Assembly (NCBI RefSeq): GCF_029784165.1
Contig: NC_073694.1
Location: 38,049,006 to 38,113,005, forward strand
DNA length: 64,000 nucleotides
Direction: 5' to 3'
Origin: Wyeomyia smithii
Lineage: Eukaryota; Arthropoda; Insecta; Diptera; Culicidae
Shown: positions 22,400-35,774 of the stretch, one piece after another
Position numbering within the stretch: the first letter of the stretch is position 1
Layout of the letters: each line of letters begins with the position of its first letter
The notes under the pieces: generated by a model
The model's database searches: none
What the model was told of the DNA's origin: nothing
What the model saw: only the letters and a program-made list of their open reading frames with translations
Made by a program: the position numbers and the translations under genes

Positions 22400-25300
22400 G
22401 GACAACACAACTTTTAGGGGCTACTATTCAGTCTGTTTAGCAGCAGCTCCTACCGAAAACCCACCAGCTTCTGCAAGTTTAATTTTCCCATCAACGATTT
22501 CGTTTATCACAAAGTGCCGCACCTAAACATTACCTTCCAGTTTGCGAGGTTACTGAATGTTTCGGGCTCCGGATGTGGCTTTTCCCACCTTAAACCTGCT
22601 ACCTGCCGGGGTGACATAAATCATTTCCTGTTCCGATTGAATTTTGTCGGCAATCAAAAACTAGCCAGGCATCAGCCGACCTACTTCCAATCCGTCGAGA
22701 AAAAGAGAGTGCTCGAACATCATCTCGCCATAGACCAGCCACCCAAAAGCCATATAAATTAAATTACTTAATTATGCTACTTTGTCATTCCGTGGAGTTC
22801 ATTTCGGAGAAGAGCCGCGTCCCGATCTTCGATCGCTCCCTCCGCCGGCCGGCCAGAGTCCACCGGGAGGCAAAATTTACGATCACAATTCATCAAACGG
22901 GGTCCGGCAGATCTAGATACCGAACTGACTGGATCGCTCTCTAATTTAATTTCGTTTTTTTTCTGTTTCGTGGAGCCCAACGGTGTTCCGGGGCGCTTCG
23001 GTCGGGGGAAGAGTGTCATAAAATGACCAACCTGCTGAAAACCATCCGTCTAACCGCAGATCATTTGCGCAAAGCGAGCGGTGACAGTAATGGCGGGTAG
23101 GCACTTTCACTTCACCCCGGGACCGATACGGCCGGTGGGTGTTCGTTAGATTTTTGAGCCTTCGTCAGAAAATCTTCTCAAGTGTCATGAACCGGTTTGC
23201 CTCCAGCCGGGTGCAGCATCTTCCCCTGAACTGCAGAGGTAGCCGTCGCTTCAAAAACGGTGCGTTTCAAGAATGCTGAACAAAAAAAAGCCCTGCGGGC
23301 TTGAAAACATGCTTGCAAGGTTTTTTTTTTTGATTTGTTGATCTTCCTCTTGACGATTAATTCGCACGAATCGGCAGACACAGGACGAATGTGAAACAGA
23401 GAGGAATGCAGCTGAGGGTCTGTGCGTGTTGTGTACACTAACCGTGCGACGAGAAAAATCGTCTTTTACATTGTTGCCGCATTTGACACTCCGCTGGACC
23501 AGATCGAGTTGGGCCCAGCAGCCAGGGCTGCAGCGGAGTTTAATCTCCACTTCAAGTTCGATTGGTCGCTCGAAGTGGTGATCGACGGTCGGCAGAAATG
23601 AGACAATTCACCGCAACAATCGAATGGCAATTTTATGTGTGTCATCATTTCTGCGCGGTGATGACTGTTTTTCGATCCTTGGAAAATTTATTGAACAGTC
23701 TTGATGAGACTTGCTGGGTCCTCTCCTTTCGATGGGGAGCTCTTGGCTTAAGGTGAAGTATTATTTGTACGTGCAAAAACACGCTTGAATTGTTCTAGAT
23801 CGGGTTAAGAACTCGGTTGAACTTTGCAGCAACAGTACTAACCGGTTGAGAAACCGGCACTCAATCGTTATGATCCGTGATACTTTGCTGATCGTGTTTT
23901 TATCGCATAATTGGGCGAACTTTCGAGTTTTCCCCGGGTTATTATTCGGCGAATAATTTTGCGGAGCAATGAAGAACCGTTAAAAACTTGATCTCTCTCT
24001 CTCTCTCATTCGAAGACGATGATTGCCAATAAGGCCGGCAATTAAATCGAATTATTGACGAGATCCGTCATCCCTCCTTCTCCGCTGGCGTTGATCACAC
24101 AATTGGCAATTGTCAAGCCGCCGCAACGATGGCCGCAGCCGCCGCCAAGTGGTGGAAAAACGACTGTTAATTCAATTTACTTTCATCGATCGAATCTGTG
24201 GTCATCGGACAGGCAAAGCTTCGCTTGTGCTACACACACACAAGATGCAATCAAGGCGAATCGAACAAAATTCGTTTTTTAAGAAGACAACAATCGCTCG
24301 CGGCGACTTTTTAATTCACACCGAAAATGACAGGTGAACACTTGGTTCGGCTCGAATGGCGATCGCGTCGTCGTCGTCGTGCGTCGATCAGGCCACGTTT
24401 TCGTTCGGATGAGGGATTAATAATGGATATTTTTCAAATGAATATTCCTGCCTCACCTTCGTCCCCGAGTCTGATCGGGCTCGAACAACATTTCTGCGAT
24501 TTCCGATTGGTTTGGATAAATCACCTGAGCGCTTTTTTCGTGGTCGGTTATTTTCTCTTCTAATCGGATTATCGATCGTACTTGGCGAACGACACCCAGC
24601 TTAGGGCGACATCGCGCGGAGGCCTCTATGCAAATGTGGTGTGAATCGTTTATTCGCAATAAAAGCATAAATGTGACTGTCTTTAAAGCGAAATCTGCGT
24701 TTGGCCTTGGGTCGGAAAGGTTGAAGACCTCTTTCATCAGTCGTAAGTAATCGCTTAGAGTCGATTTCGGTAAAACATAATCGTAAAAATGGATTGTGAA
24801 CCTGATTTCCGTCATACTAAGGATATACCTAAAATTTATTTACCTTTTAATTGTGATCAGTTTGTTAGATTGAAACAGTTCTTTACATGAATAATAGGCC
24901 TTCAAATTATGAGTGAGATTGTGGCGAAAGTTTTTTCAATCATTAACAAAGACGGTGAAATGTCCAATTAACCAATAATTCAACCCTTCAGGATCGCAAT
25001 CAAAAAGTTTCCGATAGCGAACAGAAAAAAAAAAACAAATCGGCAACGCCTTACGGGTCCGTTCACAATTCCTCGCGCAGAGGACGTGAACATCAAACGC
25101 CGCCCAGCAGTAAATCGAAGCAGCTAGAATCAGGGCTGGGACCGTAAAAGGATATTCCACACCGGGGCAGTTTGGTTTCGTTAGTTGTCTCCCCAGAGGG
25201 TACAGTGCATTTGCTGCTCGCCGGTACTCGGGAATAAAAAGCTATTGCCCTTTTGGATTCGCCCGTCAGCAAGCCGCGAGTCGGCTTCGTTCCGTGGTTA

Positions 25301-28300
25301 TTATTGCAATTATTGTCTGATTTTTTTCCTGTGCTGGAAAGCTCTGATCGTAGCCGGAACGGCAAAAATCGACTATAGCGGACGGAACGAACGCAAGAAT
25401 CAAATTGATAATATAAATAATAAAAGCAAGTTTGTGTTCGTCTGTCTGACTGTCCGAAGCGGCGAAGAAGCCGAGAACCTTTGGCGAGTCTGGCGTGAGG
25501 AGGATCTCATCTTCCGGGGCCGACTGCAGCCCGAGGGCAATATTTGTCGCTGTTTGGTTGGCTTTGTGTGTTCATCGCGCCACCACGGTTGCCTAGATTT
25601 TGAGTGCAGTTTTCGCAGAACCGTGGTGGGTTGGATTGGAATAAGTAAAAACAATAGCCTTACTGCAACGAACTGAGACTTCACCTTGTCGAAGTCCCGC
25701 TGAACAATGTCATATCAAAGCGAGAGTGAGGAGAATCGAGAAACGCACAGTTTACTGTCGTCCCCCTAGGGAAGAAGTTGTGTGCAGATAGAGGAAACAG
25801 GACCTTCCCTAAAAAGGAAATTTTGTTCAGTGCAAAAAAACACGAAGCCGAGATTGGTGAAATAAATTATTCCGGTCCGTTGTTCGAAGCTCGGAGTGCG
25901 GATATTGCTTCTGAACATGGTTAAAAGCGAAAAGCGAAAATCAATTGATATTCGATTACGACAGGCCGAGGCCCGATTCTTCTCTTTGTTCTCGATCTCG
26001 GTGACGGGCTGGTGCAAGTCTTGTACACTGCTGCCGAATTGAATTGAATTGCTGACTTTTGGGAACGATTTTTGCAACGAAAAAACAGCCTCCCTGGAGT
26101 GATCCAAGGTCGCTTGAATTACACAAGCCGGGTTTTCGGGATTTTTATGTCTGACTCATGGTTGTAAATATTGCGTGATCCTGCCGGAATTGCTGTTTGT
26201 CTGCATGTATTATCCCGAGGCGAATAAGATTGCGAGGCACGGGATAGACCAATACAGAGGCAAATTTTAAAACGGAATTAAAAAGAATTCCTTATTTGAG
26301 CTGAAATAAAATCACCATTATAATTTCAGGCGATAACATAAATTGAATCGCTCAGAAGAAAAACTATTGAAACCGAATTAAAATAATGCAAAACTGCTAC
26401 AGATGTTGCACTCCTACTAAGTCTAGGTATACCTATCACTGAAAACGAAGACAGCGCTAGTTAAGCCATACCAAGTTAGTCAGTGAATCCCTTTCCTCAT
26501 CCTAACGTCGTCAATTAAAAACCAATCAATAGGTCATTGTGTTGCGCGACGACGTCAAATCGTGCCCCAGGAGGAGAAAACGCTTTGGTTTGTTTTGTTT
26601 TTTCTCCGGTTCGAGTTCATTCCTCACTCTCTCCCCAGTTCGAAACCTCTAATGGATATGTTACATAAAATAGATAAAGTAGCAAAAAGCGCAATGAACC
26701 AGTGCCTCAATTCCATTTGCAATAACCCCCCCTCAGAGCATGCCATATGATTTCAAATTTATTGGGCACGTTTCGGTTGGGCCCTTTCGCGCACCGGTGT
26801 TCTCCAGCAGCAGTAGTGCTGGCTGAAAACAATACAATTAGCTACCGCCATCACATTTCCACCGCGAGTTCCGCTGCTGTCACCTGAGACTACTTAATTT
26901 AGAACCCGTGCGGTGCCGTCGTCGCTATTACACAGGGCGCGCGGCACCGGGGAAGCCTCCAGTGACATTAAGTAGGAAAAATGGCCTCCCGTTTGCCATT
27001 TAATGGGGCTTCACGCAAACGCGGTAATAACGCTAGGCGGTTCGCTCGCTGCCGAGGATCAGAACGGGATCAATTAGTGTCTACCGTTTGCCCGCAGGAA
27101 TGGTTGCCGGCAAAATTTATGCAATCTGCCCTTGACGATCGTCGTTCGTTTTGGTTTCGAGAGTCGCCATTATCTGTGCGCTTTTGCGGCCAAAGATACG
27201 ACGAATCTTCTTCGGTCAAACCCTTATTACCTTCCATGTATGTCTTATATTATACCCGATGCTCGATGGGTGGACAGACAGCCTACACAATACGACTTAT
27301 TGTTCTGCAAGATGCCAGAAATGCGGGACACTTCTCTTTGCCATACTGGCCAGCGGGCATTTTTCTTACTTTTTAGGGTTAGACAGCCATCATCAAATGT
27401 TAGTTGCTAACCGCTTCGCCCCCTTCCCGTAGCGGCAGTTTCTCGAGAAATCGGACCATCTTTTTTTTGTCTTCAAGTGCGGTCGGTGGTCGACGCAAAT
27501 GAAGAAATAAAGTAAAGAATTATTAAACCCATAATAAGACAAGAAAAGATGAGTGCCGCTTGATTCTCGCCGGATCGGATCGGTGCCCTTACGTACGGGG
27601 TAATGTTATCTGCCGACTGCCAACGGAGCGGAGCCCCTCGTCCGCTGGCAATTCGATGTCGCTGATGCTGTCGACTGCCGCATTCGTATTGCCATAAATG
27701 TTCCGTGTTGTGTACAAACATTTTAGTCCGAAAGAAGAATTATTACCGCCTCGGCTGGCAGCTTTTTGTATCAGGCCATGTTGGTTGCGGGACCTGGCTT
27801 AGCGGACAAGACACTCGTCCGAGTCTCAATACACACTGTAGATGCGCGAAGGGGCTCTTTATTGGCTTCGTTATCTCGTTGCAGTGGCCGCTGCAGTTGC
27901 CTGTCGAGAGAGTTCAAACGCAGCGGAGCAGGAATTGGGGCTGGAAAATCGCCTCCGCAGGAGGGCCGCGCAAACGGTCCGGATCACTATATGCACTCCA
28001 CACACACGCGCGTGGGCAGGCAGCACTGCGAGAACATTGCGCGCCGAGCAATGCTAAATTTATCATTGTTTCGCGCATTCGGGTTGCCGTGTGCCGGACT
28101 GCGTGCGCCCGGTCCGCTCTCCAGCCAGACCCGGTTGCCCGGTTGATTGCAGAATGCGCAAATCGTCGACGACATTCGTCGTCCCGGGTTTTGCAGTAAC
28201 AGTGCACGCGCGCTCACCAGCCGTGTAGCCGCTACTTGATCCACTTTTGGTCCAGGGTGAGGATATTATTGCAATAAACATACACCCGTATCGGGGGCGG

Positions 28301-28320
28301 CTCTAGTGCGCTTAGGCCTC
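22400..28320. other. Long apparently unique, GC-richer intron block
   Basis: At about 5.9 kb this is the longest stretch of the giant intron without a recognisable transposon. It carries short low-complexity tracts: a CT dinucleotide run at 23992-24007 and CGT repeats near 24366-24380. The longest open frames (163 codons at 25185-25676, 164 at 27705-28199, both plus strand) overlap frames of similar length on the other strand and show no domain, so I do not call them. It is a strong candidate for regulatory content, by exclusion of mobile DNA. Confidence 0.5.
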
Positions 28321-28929
28321 TTAGTCTAGTTGATAAACGGAGTCATTTTTTACGATCCACTAGATGCTACTAAAACGATGCTGTCGCGATTTCGATTGTG
28401 CAAAGTGGATCATATATATTACTATGATGTGTAGCAAAAGCCACATAAAAATCCTTATTTCAACGGAGGTTATGAGGGTCGAATTACATCAGTCACTAAT
28501 TGGGTACAGCTAAAATAGTGAAAAATTGAAATGAAAGTTGACATTTTTGAAAAGGATAGTAAAATGACATAGGAGAAAAAAGTGACTTTATACCGCTTTG
28601 TTTTAAATCTGAAATGCTACAAACTATTGGAAGACCAACACTCATTTTTAAGCCAAAGTATTGTAACTTTTTTGTAAGGTAATAAATAGCCGAAAAAGGT
28701 AAAAACGTAGAAAAGCACTGACGAGGTTGAGAGAAGAAATGTCGTTCCAGGCGGCTCAAAAATTTAGAAAAATTGCTGAAAACTTTCAAAGCAGATTAAA
28801 CCTGGAAATCTTTTAAAAGAGAGATAAATATACTATAAAAAATAGCTTTAACACACAAAAAACGCCTAACAAAAACGTAACGGAAGTAAATATACTTAGA
28901 AAAGTGGAAAATGAGGAACGTTATAGTGC

Positions 28930-29535
28930 AAACTTGGCCTGAAGCCACAACCTGAACTGCCTCCCAAGAACTGTTCTTTCAAAATATTTTTTCAAAGTAG
29001 TCAAGGCCAAGTAATCGACAGCGATCAGGGTACGCCGGAAGGATTTCAAGACCTCGTTAGGCTAGATCACGGAATACGAATCGAACGACTCTTTTTTGAG
29101 CATGCTCTATCCGTAGACACCAAGAAAGCTAATGGGAAAACCAAATCATGCTGCTGTTTTCGTGTACTGGTTGTACTAGTGAACGGCCAATTTTTGTAGT
29201 AAATCTCAGTTGTCGATTCGATTCGACCAAGGTTTCACAAACGGTCAACTCTTTTCAGCTCAGGTCCTTCAAAGTGGTACTCGAAGCAACTACTCCGGTG
29301 TTCCCCATGGAAGCAACCTCGAACCATTACTATTCTCATTATTCTTCAACGACGTCTATCATGCTGTTCCTTAAGGATGCAGGTTAGTTTACGCCGATGG
29401 TTTTAAAATTTAGTGGCTGGTGAAGACATTAGACAATTGCAGAATGCCGCAGCAAATTATCGATATCTTCGCAGACTGGTGTGAGCAAAACTTTCAGACC
29501 ATAAGCGTGAAGAAGTAGGGGAACTGTTTCATCTC
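28930..29535 (+). pseudogene. Jockey-clade LINE reverse transcriptase relic, 5' part
   Basis: In one frame the sequence reads SGVPHGSNLEPLLFSLFFND from 29294, then GCRLVYADGFKI and DIFADWCEQNFQTISVKK. This is the core of a Jockey-clade non-LTR reverse transcriptase (SGVPQGSxLGPLLF, YADD, then the region preceding the thumb). Stops at the end of VYHAVP, after GFKI and after VKK break it. The catalytic YADD is YADG at 29390-29401, so it could not be active. An unrelated element interrupts it at 29536. The 3' part resumes near 31571. The start is approximate. Confidence 0.85.
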
Positions 29536-30693
29536 AAGGGGTAATATCCACCAAAAAAAATTTCTTGTCATTTCTTTTTATTGGCTTAAATCGTGCTACA
29601 ACTATCCTAGAATCAAAATCTACATCACCCAAGTACTGATCTAAACTCAAAGTTTGTTAAAATCAATATTTACCGAACAACTTTTATGCTTTTCGTTTAT
29701 TTTGGCGATGCTTGTTTTTATTTTCAGGTAACAGAAGTAACCTGATCGTTATCGTGTTTCAAATTTGAAGTATAGAGGTCGCTGCATTAAGTTTCGACTG
29801 TTATAGCGTCTTCACGGCACGTGTTCACTCACAATTTCTATTTGCTCAATCGACCAGCCGTTCTCGTTGTGTACGTTCTTTGTTTGAGTTTTTCTATACT
29901 TTTTAAATGTGAGTTATATTCAAAAGTACTTAAAAACGAGTGACAAGTTTGAGTTTTGCGTGGGATCGGACGCCAACCGCGTCAAAGTCACTGAGCATCG
30001 CATATCGCTGAAGATATCGCGAAAGAGGCTAGAGGCAGCCTTACATCAGATAACAAAGTTGAAGAAGAGGAAAATAAAACCCAGGAAGGACAACTTTACG
30101 GCGCAGAGATAGCTGACTGAAGGCAAAAAAAATATTAGAGGCTTTATTATTGCGATTCTTAGGATTTATAGCATTTTGAAACTTTAAACGTGTTTTTCTC
30201 AAAACCCTGTTTTCAAAATCGGCGAGCAGTAGAACTGAAAGAGTTTACATCTGATTGACTTAAAATTTTAACTGTAGCTTCTTCATTAGATTATCTAGTG
30301 AAGTACACACAATTTTGGCGATTGATTAATAACAACAAAAATCATAAACAAATAAAGTTTCCAAACCGTTGCCATTTTGTGAAGAAAAATTCTAAAAATA
30401 TAAACATGTGTACTTCATTAGCGACACTTATGTAGATAATGAAAAAAGTTTTGTTTTGGTTACAGATGGCGTTGGGCACGACTTCTACTGCTCGCCGCGG
30501 AAGAACTTCATAAAAAGCGGTTCACGGCAATCGATGCACAGCCGCCATTTTGTAATAAAAGCAGCAATAATTTTATTCTCCAAGAGTTGCTTAATCCAAT
30601 GATATATTATTTATATACCTTACATTTCAAATATCCTTTAAAAAAATCACGAAAAAGCCTTGTTTTTTGAGCATTTGGTGGATATTACCCCTT
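29536..30693. mobile_element. Terminal-inverted-repeat element inserted in the LINE (1158 bp)
   Basis: Perfect inverted ends read AAGGGGTAATATCCACCA at 29536 and the inverse at 30676-30693. The element interrupts LINE reverse-transcriptase sequence, so it is younger than the LINE. It carries a 67-codon plus-strand frame (29909-30112) rich in Lys/Arg that I do not recognise. A clean target duplication was not identified. Confidence 0.82.
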
Positions 30694-31570
30694 AAGCCGA
30701 TATTCACGAAGAATGCACGGATTTAACACCAAATTTTCACGAAATCATTGAACAAATAAACAAAGCACGCTCACGTGATCTTATGGAATCGTTCAGTATT
30801 GTATATTTAGTAAAATTAGCTAGATTTATCCTGAATCTTGTAAAACAAACCGTTTTTTTCACACCGCTTCCATATTCATTCCAAAACTTGAATCACTGCT
30901 CAATTATTCATATCACGACGCCCCCATATTCATCACATCATGAATGAATCACATTATCAAAATGAACGTAGCCGCAGCCCGTCGTAGTAGGTTATCTAGA
31001 TATCCGCTGTAGTTGTTTACGTGCAAAATTGGTAACCTAGGTAACACCTGCAGTGCTATCGATTTATGTCAATCATGTCGGAAAAATTTAACATTTTCAG
31101 TATAATTTTTTCGTATTAACAAAAACTGATTTGGCAACTTTTGATTTTATTCAACGCAGTGAAAATAGATGAAAATATATGCAGTTGAAATTAAGGAATT
31201 GTAGGAAAAGTGGTCCGCTAGTGATGAAAAAAACTTTGGTTGACTGCTGATTGAGTCCCGTTGTAGCCGTATAGAATAATGCGCAGATTTTGTTTTCTGA
31301 GGTAGGTGATTAAACTAAATGAGTTTTCGAGTGCAGAAGTTCGACTAAAATATCAAATTTAGAGCTTTTAAGTGAGTTTTTGAGGATTTTACTTTATGAG
31401 AAATCTGATGTAAACTAAGAAAAATCCATTCCACGGATTAGCAGATTGGTTTAGTTAGAAAATATGCGTTTTTTCCTGTTTTTTATTGTGTTTTCATGTT
31501 GTAGAAGATGAATATATGGGCTGAGATGAATAATAGAGCAGTTGGTTATATCGTTCACTAGAAAAAAAAC
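30694..31570. other. Unassigned segment between the LINE halves
   Basis: AT-rich sequence lies between the inserted element and the next recognisable LINE block. It could be degraded LINE sequence or a second insertion. CCATATTCAT occurs twice (30869, 30923). No reading frame is supported. Confidence 0.35.
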
Positions 31571-32060
31571 TGTACACTGGGATTATCGAATTGGAACCGA
31601 CGCGTTGGAAAGAGCTAAGATTGTGAAGGATCTCGGTATCTTGTTGGATACTATTGCGAGCACTACGCTTATAATATCAGCAAAGCCAGCAGGTCCCTGA
31701 AATTTATATTCCGAGTAGCCTCTGAATCCCGTGATCCCAATTGTTATTGTTTTGTCACACATGTGGATCAACAGAATCGAAAGAATTCAAACGAAGTTTA
31801 TGAGGAACGTTTTTTACCTGCGTTTTTACCCTGGCAAAACACTAGCGATCTACCATCATACGAAAGCCGTTGCCGCTATGGATACGCTTCGGAAGAGGCG
31901 AAAAATCCTGGGGACTATTCTTTTGGATTCTCTTAGGAGATGTAAGTGCACCATGGATTCTCGCTCAGATTAACCTCAATATTATCTCACGGCCAAGAGA
32001 CAGCGAAGCTTCCTTCGACTCCAAAAACATCGGACAGACTATGCGCAACACGAATCGATA
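31571..32060 (+). pseudogene. Jockey-clade LINE relic, 3' end of ORF2
   Basis: The translation in shifted frames gives ERAKIVKDLGILLDT, then NISKASRSLKFIFRVASES, then LPWQNTSDLPSYESRCR and a C-terminal segment ending in LLAQIN-like sequence. This matches the conserved end of Jockey-clade ORF2 (the KDLGVxLD block, the FRxxxxF region, and the LPxYExRC block). Frameshifts and stops are frequent. It is collinear and on the same strand as 28930-29535, so both are parts of one insertion, split by at least the 1158-bp element. Confidence 0.83.
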
Positions 32061-33100
32061 AGATATGTTTGGTTTTTGTTTAATTCATGTTATCATTGGT
32101 TTGACTTCAATGTTAGCATTCGAGTGTAACTTCTGAGACTTCAAGCGCTTCTCACTTCACGTGCTGATTTTCGCTAGGGACATATTAGCCTTCTGCATTG
32201 GAGCATATTGGCCGCGAGATTGTCGGTAGTAATGGTAATGTTCATCAAAAATACCATTGAAATCAAGTATTTTAGGATAAGCTTTGTCATAAACATACAC
32301 TACATAGATCCTGCAATCATCCTACACGTTTGATGTCGCTTAAAAATGATTGATAAGTGCTGTAAATTGCGTAAATGCTTATCTGATGCGTTTTGTACAG
32401 TCATCTCTAAACTAGTTTCTCTGTTGCAAAACAGCTCTGAAGGCCATTGTAGGTGCTTAACTCCCACAAAAATGATTAGATTTCAATTAAGATTAAAATG
32501 AGTTTTGAGTAGAAATAAAGTACACAACGCATTGCTTCAGCCAACAGTAAGTAGATCAAAATGGCAGCTAGCGTTTGACATACATCTGACGTAACGGTGC
32601 GTTATTTTCGTCAAGGCATTTTGTCGGATTCGTCTGATTGACCGTTATGTTGTTATGATCTATATCATTGTGTTTACGCAAAAAAAAAAATTTAAAGTGG
32701 TATAAAAAATGTGCCAAGGCGTCTGTATTGCAAAATAGCATAAAATTCGGCAAAAAACACTACTTAGAATGCAAAAATGAATCAAAAATATTATGGCATT
32801 GAATTACCCTGTAAAAGTAGAAGTGCATTGACAACGACTACAAAACATTGCTAATGATTTCTATTGTTTTATGTATTGTGCTGTTTTATTTGTTGAAGAA
32901 AAGGTTCAAACAGAAATTAACTGAGAGGAGGCGGAAGAAAAACTTAACAAGGAATCTAAATTATTTTTCTAAACAGGCCTTTTATTGAATTTTCGCAAAA
33001 TTTAAGTTCAAATAAACGTTTATAAGACTCATAATCTTTCAGCTAGCTCAAGTCGTCTTCATTTTCAGATTCAATTTGCCTTGAATAATTCTTTTTCAAT
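32061..33100. other. AT-rich intronic sequence, nothing recognised
   Basis: The LINE 3' flank, without a clear poly-A tail or duplicated target. No gene or named repeat is visible. Confidence 0.4.
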
Positions 33101-35774
33101 TTATTCTATGCTGTATTAGTAATTCACAGTGGAATATGAGAGAACATATGTCTGGAAATAATTAGAATTGTCACAGGCGACTGCAGACGTGCAGTCGGTT
33201 GCAAACCATCGAAGGAAGCAATTCCGTTCTCCTGCCCAGCTCCAATTCATCCCACCATATTGTTTTCGCCATCGAAAATCATTAAAACAAAACGACATTT
33301 CTCCCCATCCTCCTCTGCGCCCAGGTTGGCGCTGATCAAAATTCATAACGAACCAGAACCGGTACTTGGGGTTGATAAAATTGCACTTCGATTCCGGCCG
33401 GGGAGCGGTTGGGAAGCATGAATTGGAAACACAAAAATATAAAAGCATATTTCGCGGCAGTAGGGAAACCGAGGCACCGAGGATTCGAGAGATGACGCGA
33501 CACAGCCCTGGGACGAAACCTTTCGCGACTATATCGATGAATTATTTAAATTAACCTACGGCAAAAGCACAGCAGCGAGAATATTTCCGAGGATGGACTT
33601 CTGGTTCTTCAGCAGGTCGCGTCGTCGCGACCGAAAGGACCAAAGCTGGCGAAAAGCGAGCGAGAGAGCAAAAACTCTGCTTATGAATAATTTCTGGACG
33701 AACGCGACGAAAAAAGACATCTTTAACATACAATGGGTCGTTTTATTCTGCTGCTTCGTCGTCTGGGGATCTTTTCATGTTTCGTTCGTTCGTTCGTTCT
33801 GTTTTGCTTCATTAGAATCTTCTGGGATCTGAGTGGAATTGCTACCGGTATTGCGAGCACGCGGTACATTCCGACCATATTTACGAGTCGAGCGTACCTA
33901 GTTTACGCTCAAGCGACAATTTTGAAAGAATCCAGGTCATTAGAGATATAAAGTATGCAGGAATTCTCGAAAATGTCGTCGAAATTAACAGTACTTTTGG
34001 ACCCGAATTCGAACAGGTTCGGTGACATAAGGTCGCCATTCGGAACCGGTCAATCGATGACGTTGGTGCTGAAGAAAATGGTTTTTATCTGTGAGCGTGT
34101 GAACGGTGCCACCTGTGGCATAATTTTCGCGCGCTATGCCACTAAAGTGGCATAATCTATAATAGTTGTTCAGCTAGAGCAGCGGCGTCTTCTAGTGCGT
34201 TTGCCCCTAGAATATCTGTTTGAGAAATTACACATTTCACCGACACAAACGAAAGCCAACAGCACAACCCGGTATTTCCGTTCTCGTCCGTTCTCTCTTC
34301 CTATTTTCGGTATATTTTTCAGCCCGAACAGAAATGTGTTGCGCTTGGAAATTCGATGGGAAACGCGGGCATTAAAAAACTACCAAAAAGGGGTAATTAC
34401 AAACGGACGTGGATGGTCCCTCAGCAGCTCTCGACGCGCAAGGGGTGCGAGAGAAAACAAAAACAACTTCGCAACGGGTATTGTTCCGAATAGCTCTATG
34501 GGATGATGGGAGAGAGTTCTACAGAATGGCACTTGTCTTGTCAAAGTGGTTCTCAGCCTCTTATCTCGCCCGTCGCTTAGTGGTGACAGCATACGTTAGC
34601 GGAACGCGCTGTGGGAACCTCGTGGGCGTCACTTTTCCAAGAACTCTGCTATCCACGTACCGACCGATCAGGTTCGTACACAAAATGACAATAAAAAGAT
34701 ATCAAGATATCGCGAAGAAACTCCGCCGTCCTTTCGGGCCGTATCGATCGGCTGATTAAAAATTCGATGAACGCAGCAGCCATTTTGTTGGGGTATATTT
34801 TATAAATTATTACAAATCGTTTGACATTTCGATGGGGGGACTTAAGTTTTAGTTTCGCTTTCTGTAGGAAACCGGACAGCAGGCACCTGTGGCTCGGTCG
34901 GTCTGAATTCGGCAAAAGCGAGCGATTGAAGGCGATTGTCTCGCTCGGGGGTTCCCCCCGCTGTGCTTTGCGGTGTTCGGTGCGTGATGTCGAGTTCTGT
35001 TCCGTGATCGACTCTTGGACGTCGTCAGCAGATAGAATCGTAACACCGCACCTTAGGTTGTCGTCCTTTGACTGTGACGTATAGCACTACAAGAAATGAA
35101 GCAGTGTCAAACGAGTTGAGAACCCGAGAAAAACATAGCAAAAGTCTAGGAAAACTAAACCATCACAAGAGCAACCTTCGGTCATGAAATCAATCTCTGC
35201 AGTTACGTATATGCTAATACTTCCGTGGCACGAGTCAGCGATCAAGAGCAGGAAACTAGGCATCCAACTGCTGCACACCGAGACCCATATAGTAAATGCA
35301 ATATCTTTCGCTTTCCAACATACAGAGGGCAGCAAGAGCCAGACGGCGGCGGTAGCAGAGATCATCCAATCATAATCAGTTAATGTCGCGGCGTGCATGA
35401 ACACCCGCTCAGAGGCCGAGATAGAGCAACTCACGGCGAACTCACCGCCGAATGCCGAGCACATACGAAAAATGTCGTGACTGAAAATTATTTTAATTGA
35501 AACCGCAGAGCATGCAGTTTTTTTTCCTGCTATATTTTAATAGTTGAAATAACGAACGGTGTTTCGCAGACTGTCGCTACTGGAGATGACAGCTCGACTT
35601 TATTGTTTTTATTGCTATTGCGCGCTGCCGACGACTTTTGTCTTCAATAAAATCAATTTCGGTTGGGAAACCCATCGACGGCGCAGACGGTTATGACAGA
35701 AGCGAAAGTCGCCCGACTCCTGTTGGTCGCCTCCGCTCGATTATTATAGATCAGTATCAGTATTGGGCACTTAC
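33101..35774. other. Unique, GC-richer intron block beside the EGF1 exon
   Basis: The block has no transposon signature and many short frames on both strands without domains. A match to the Su(H) consensus YRTGRGAAM (TGTGGGAAC) occurs at 34609, but such matches are expected by chance several times in a window this size. This first stretch of the giant intron is a plausible enhancer location. Confidence 0.45.

Larger units (their letters stand above)
4340..35774 (-). other. Notch giant intron inside EGF1
   Basis: The interval between two phase-matched Notch exons is 31,435 nt, running from donor GTAAGT at 35774 to acceptor CAG at 4340-4342 on the minus strand. It interrupts EGF1 between Cys4 and Cys5. 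It holds most of the repeats listed separately, plus long stretches of GC-richer, apparently unique sequence where Notch enhancers would be expected. No host gene nested inside it could be supported on either strand: reading frames are short and lack recognisable domains. Confidence 0.93.

Noticed and set aside
25185..25676. 163-codon plus-strand frame.
   Set aside because: A minus-strand frame of 94 codons overlaps it and neither shows a domain; no coding support.
27705..28199. 164-codon plus-strand frame with overlapping frames on both strands.
   Set aside because: Several frames are open at once (GC-rich stretch), composition is Arg/Ala/Ser rich, and no motif is recognisable.
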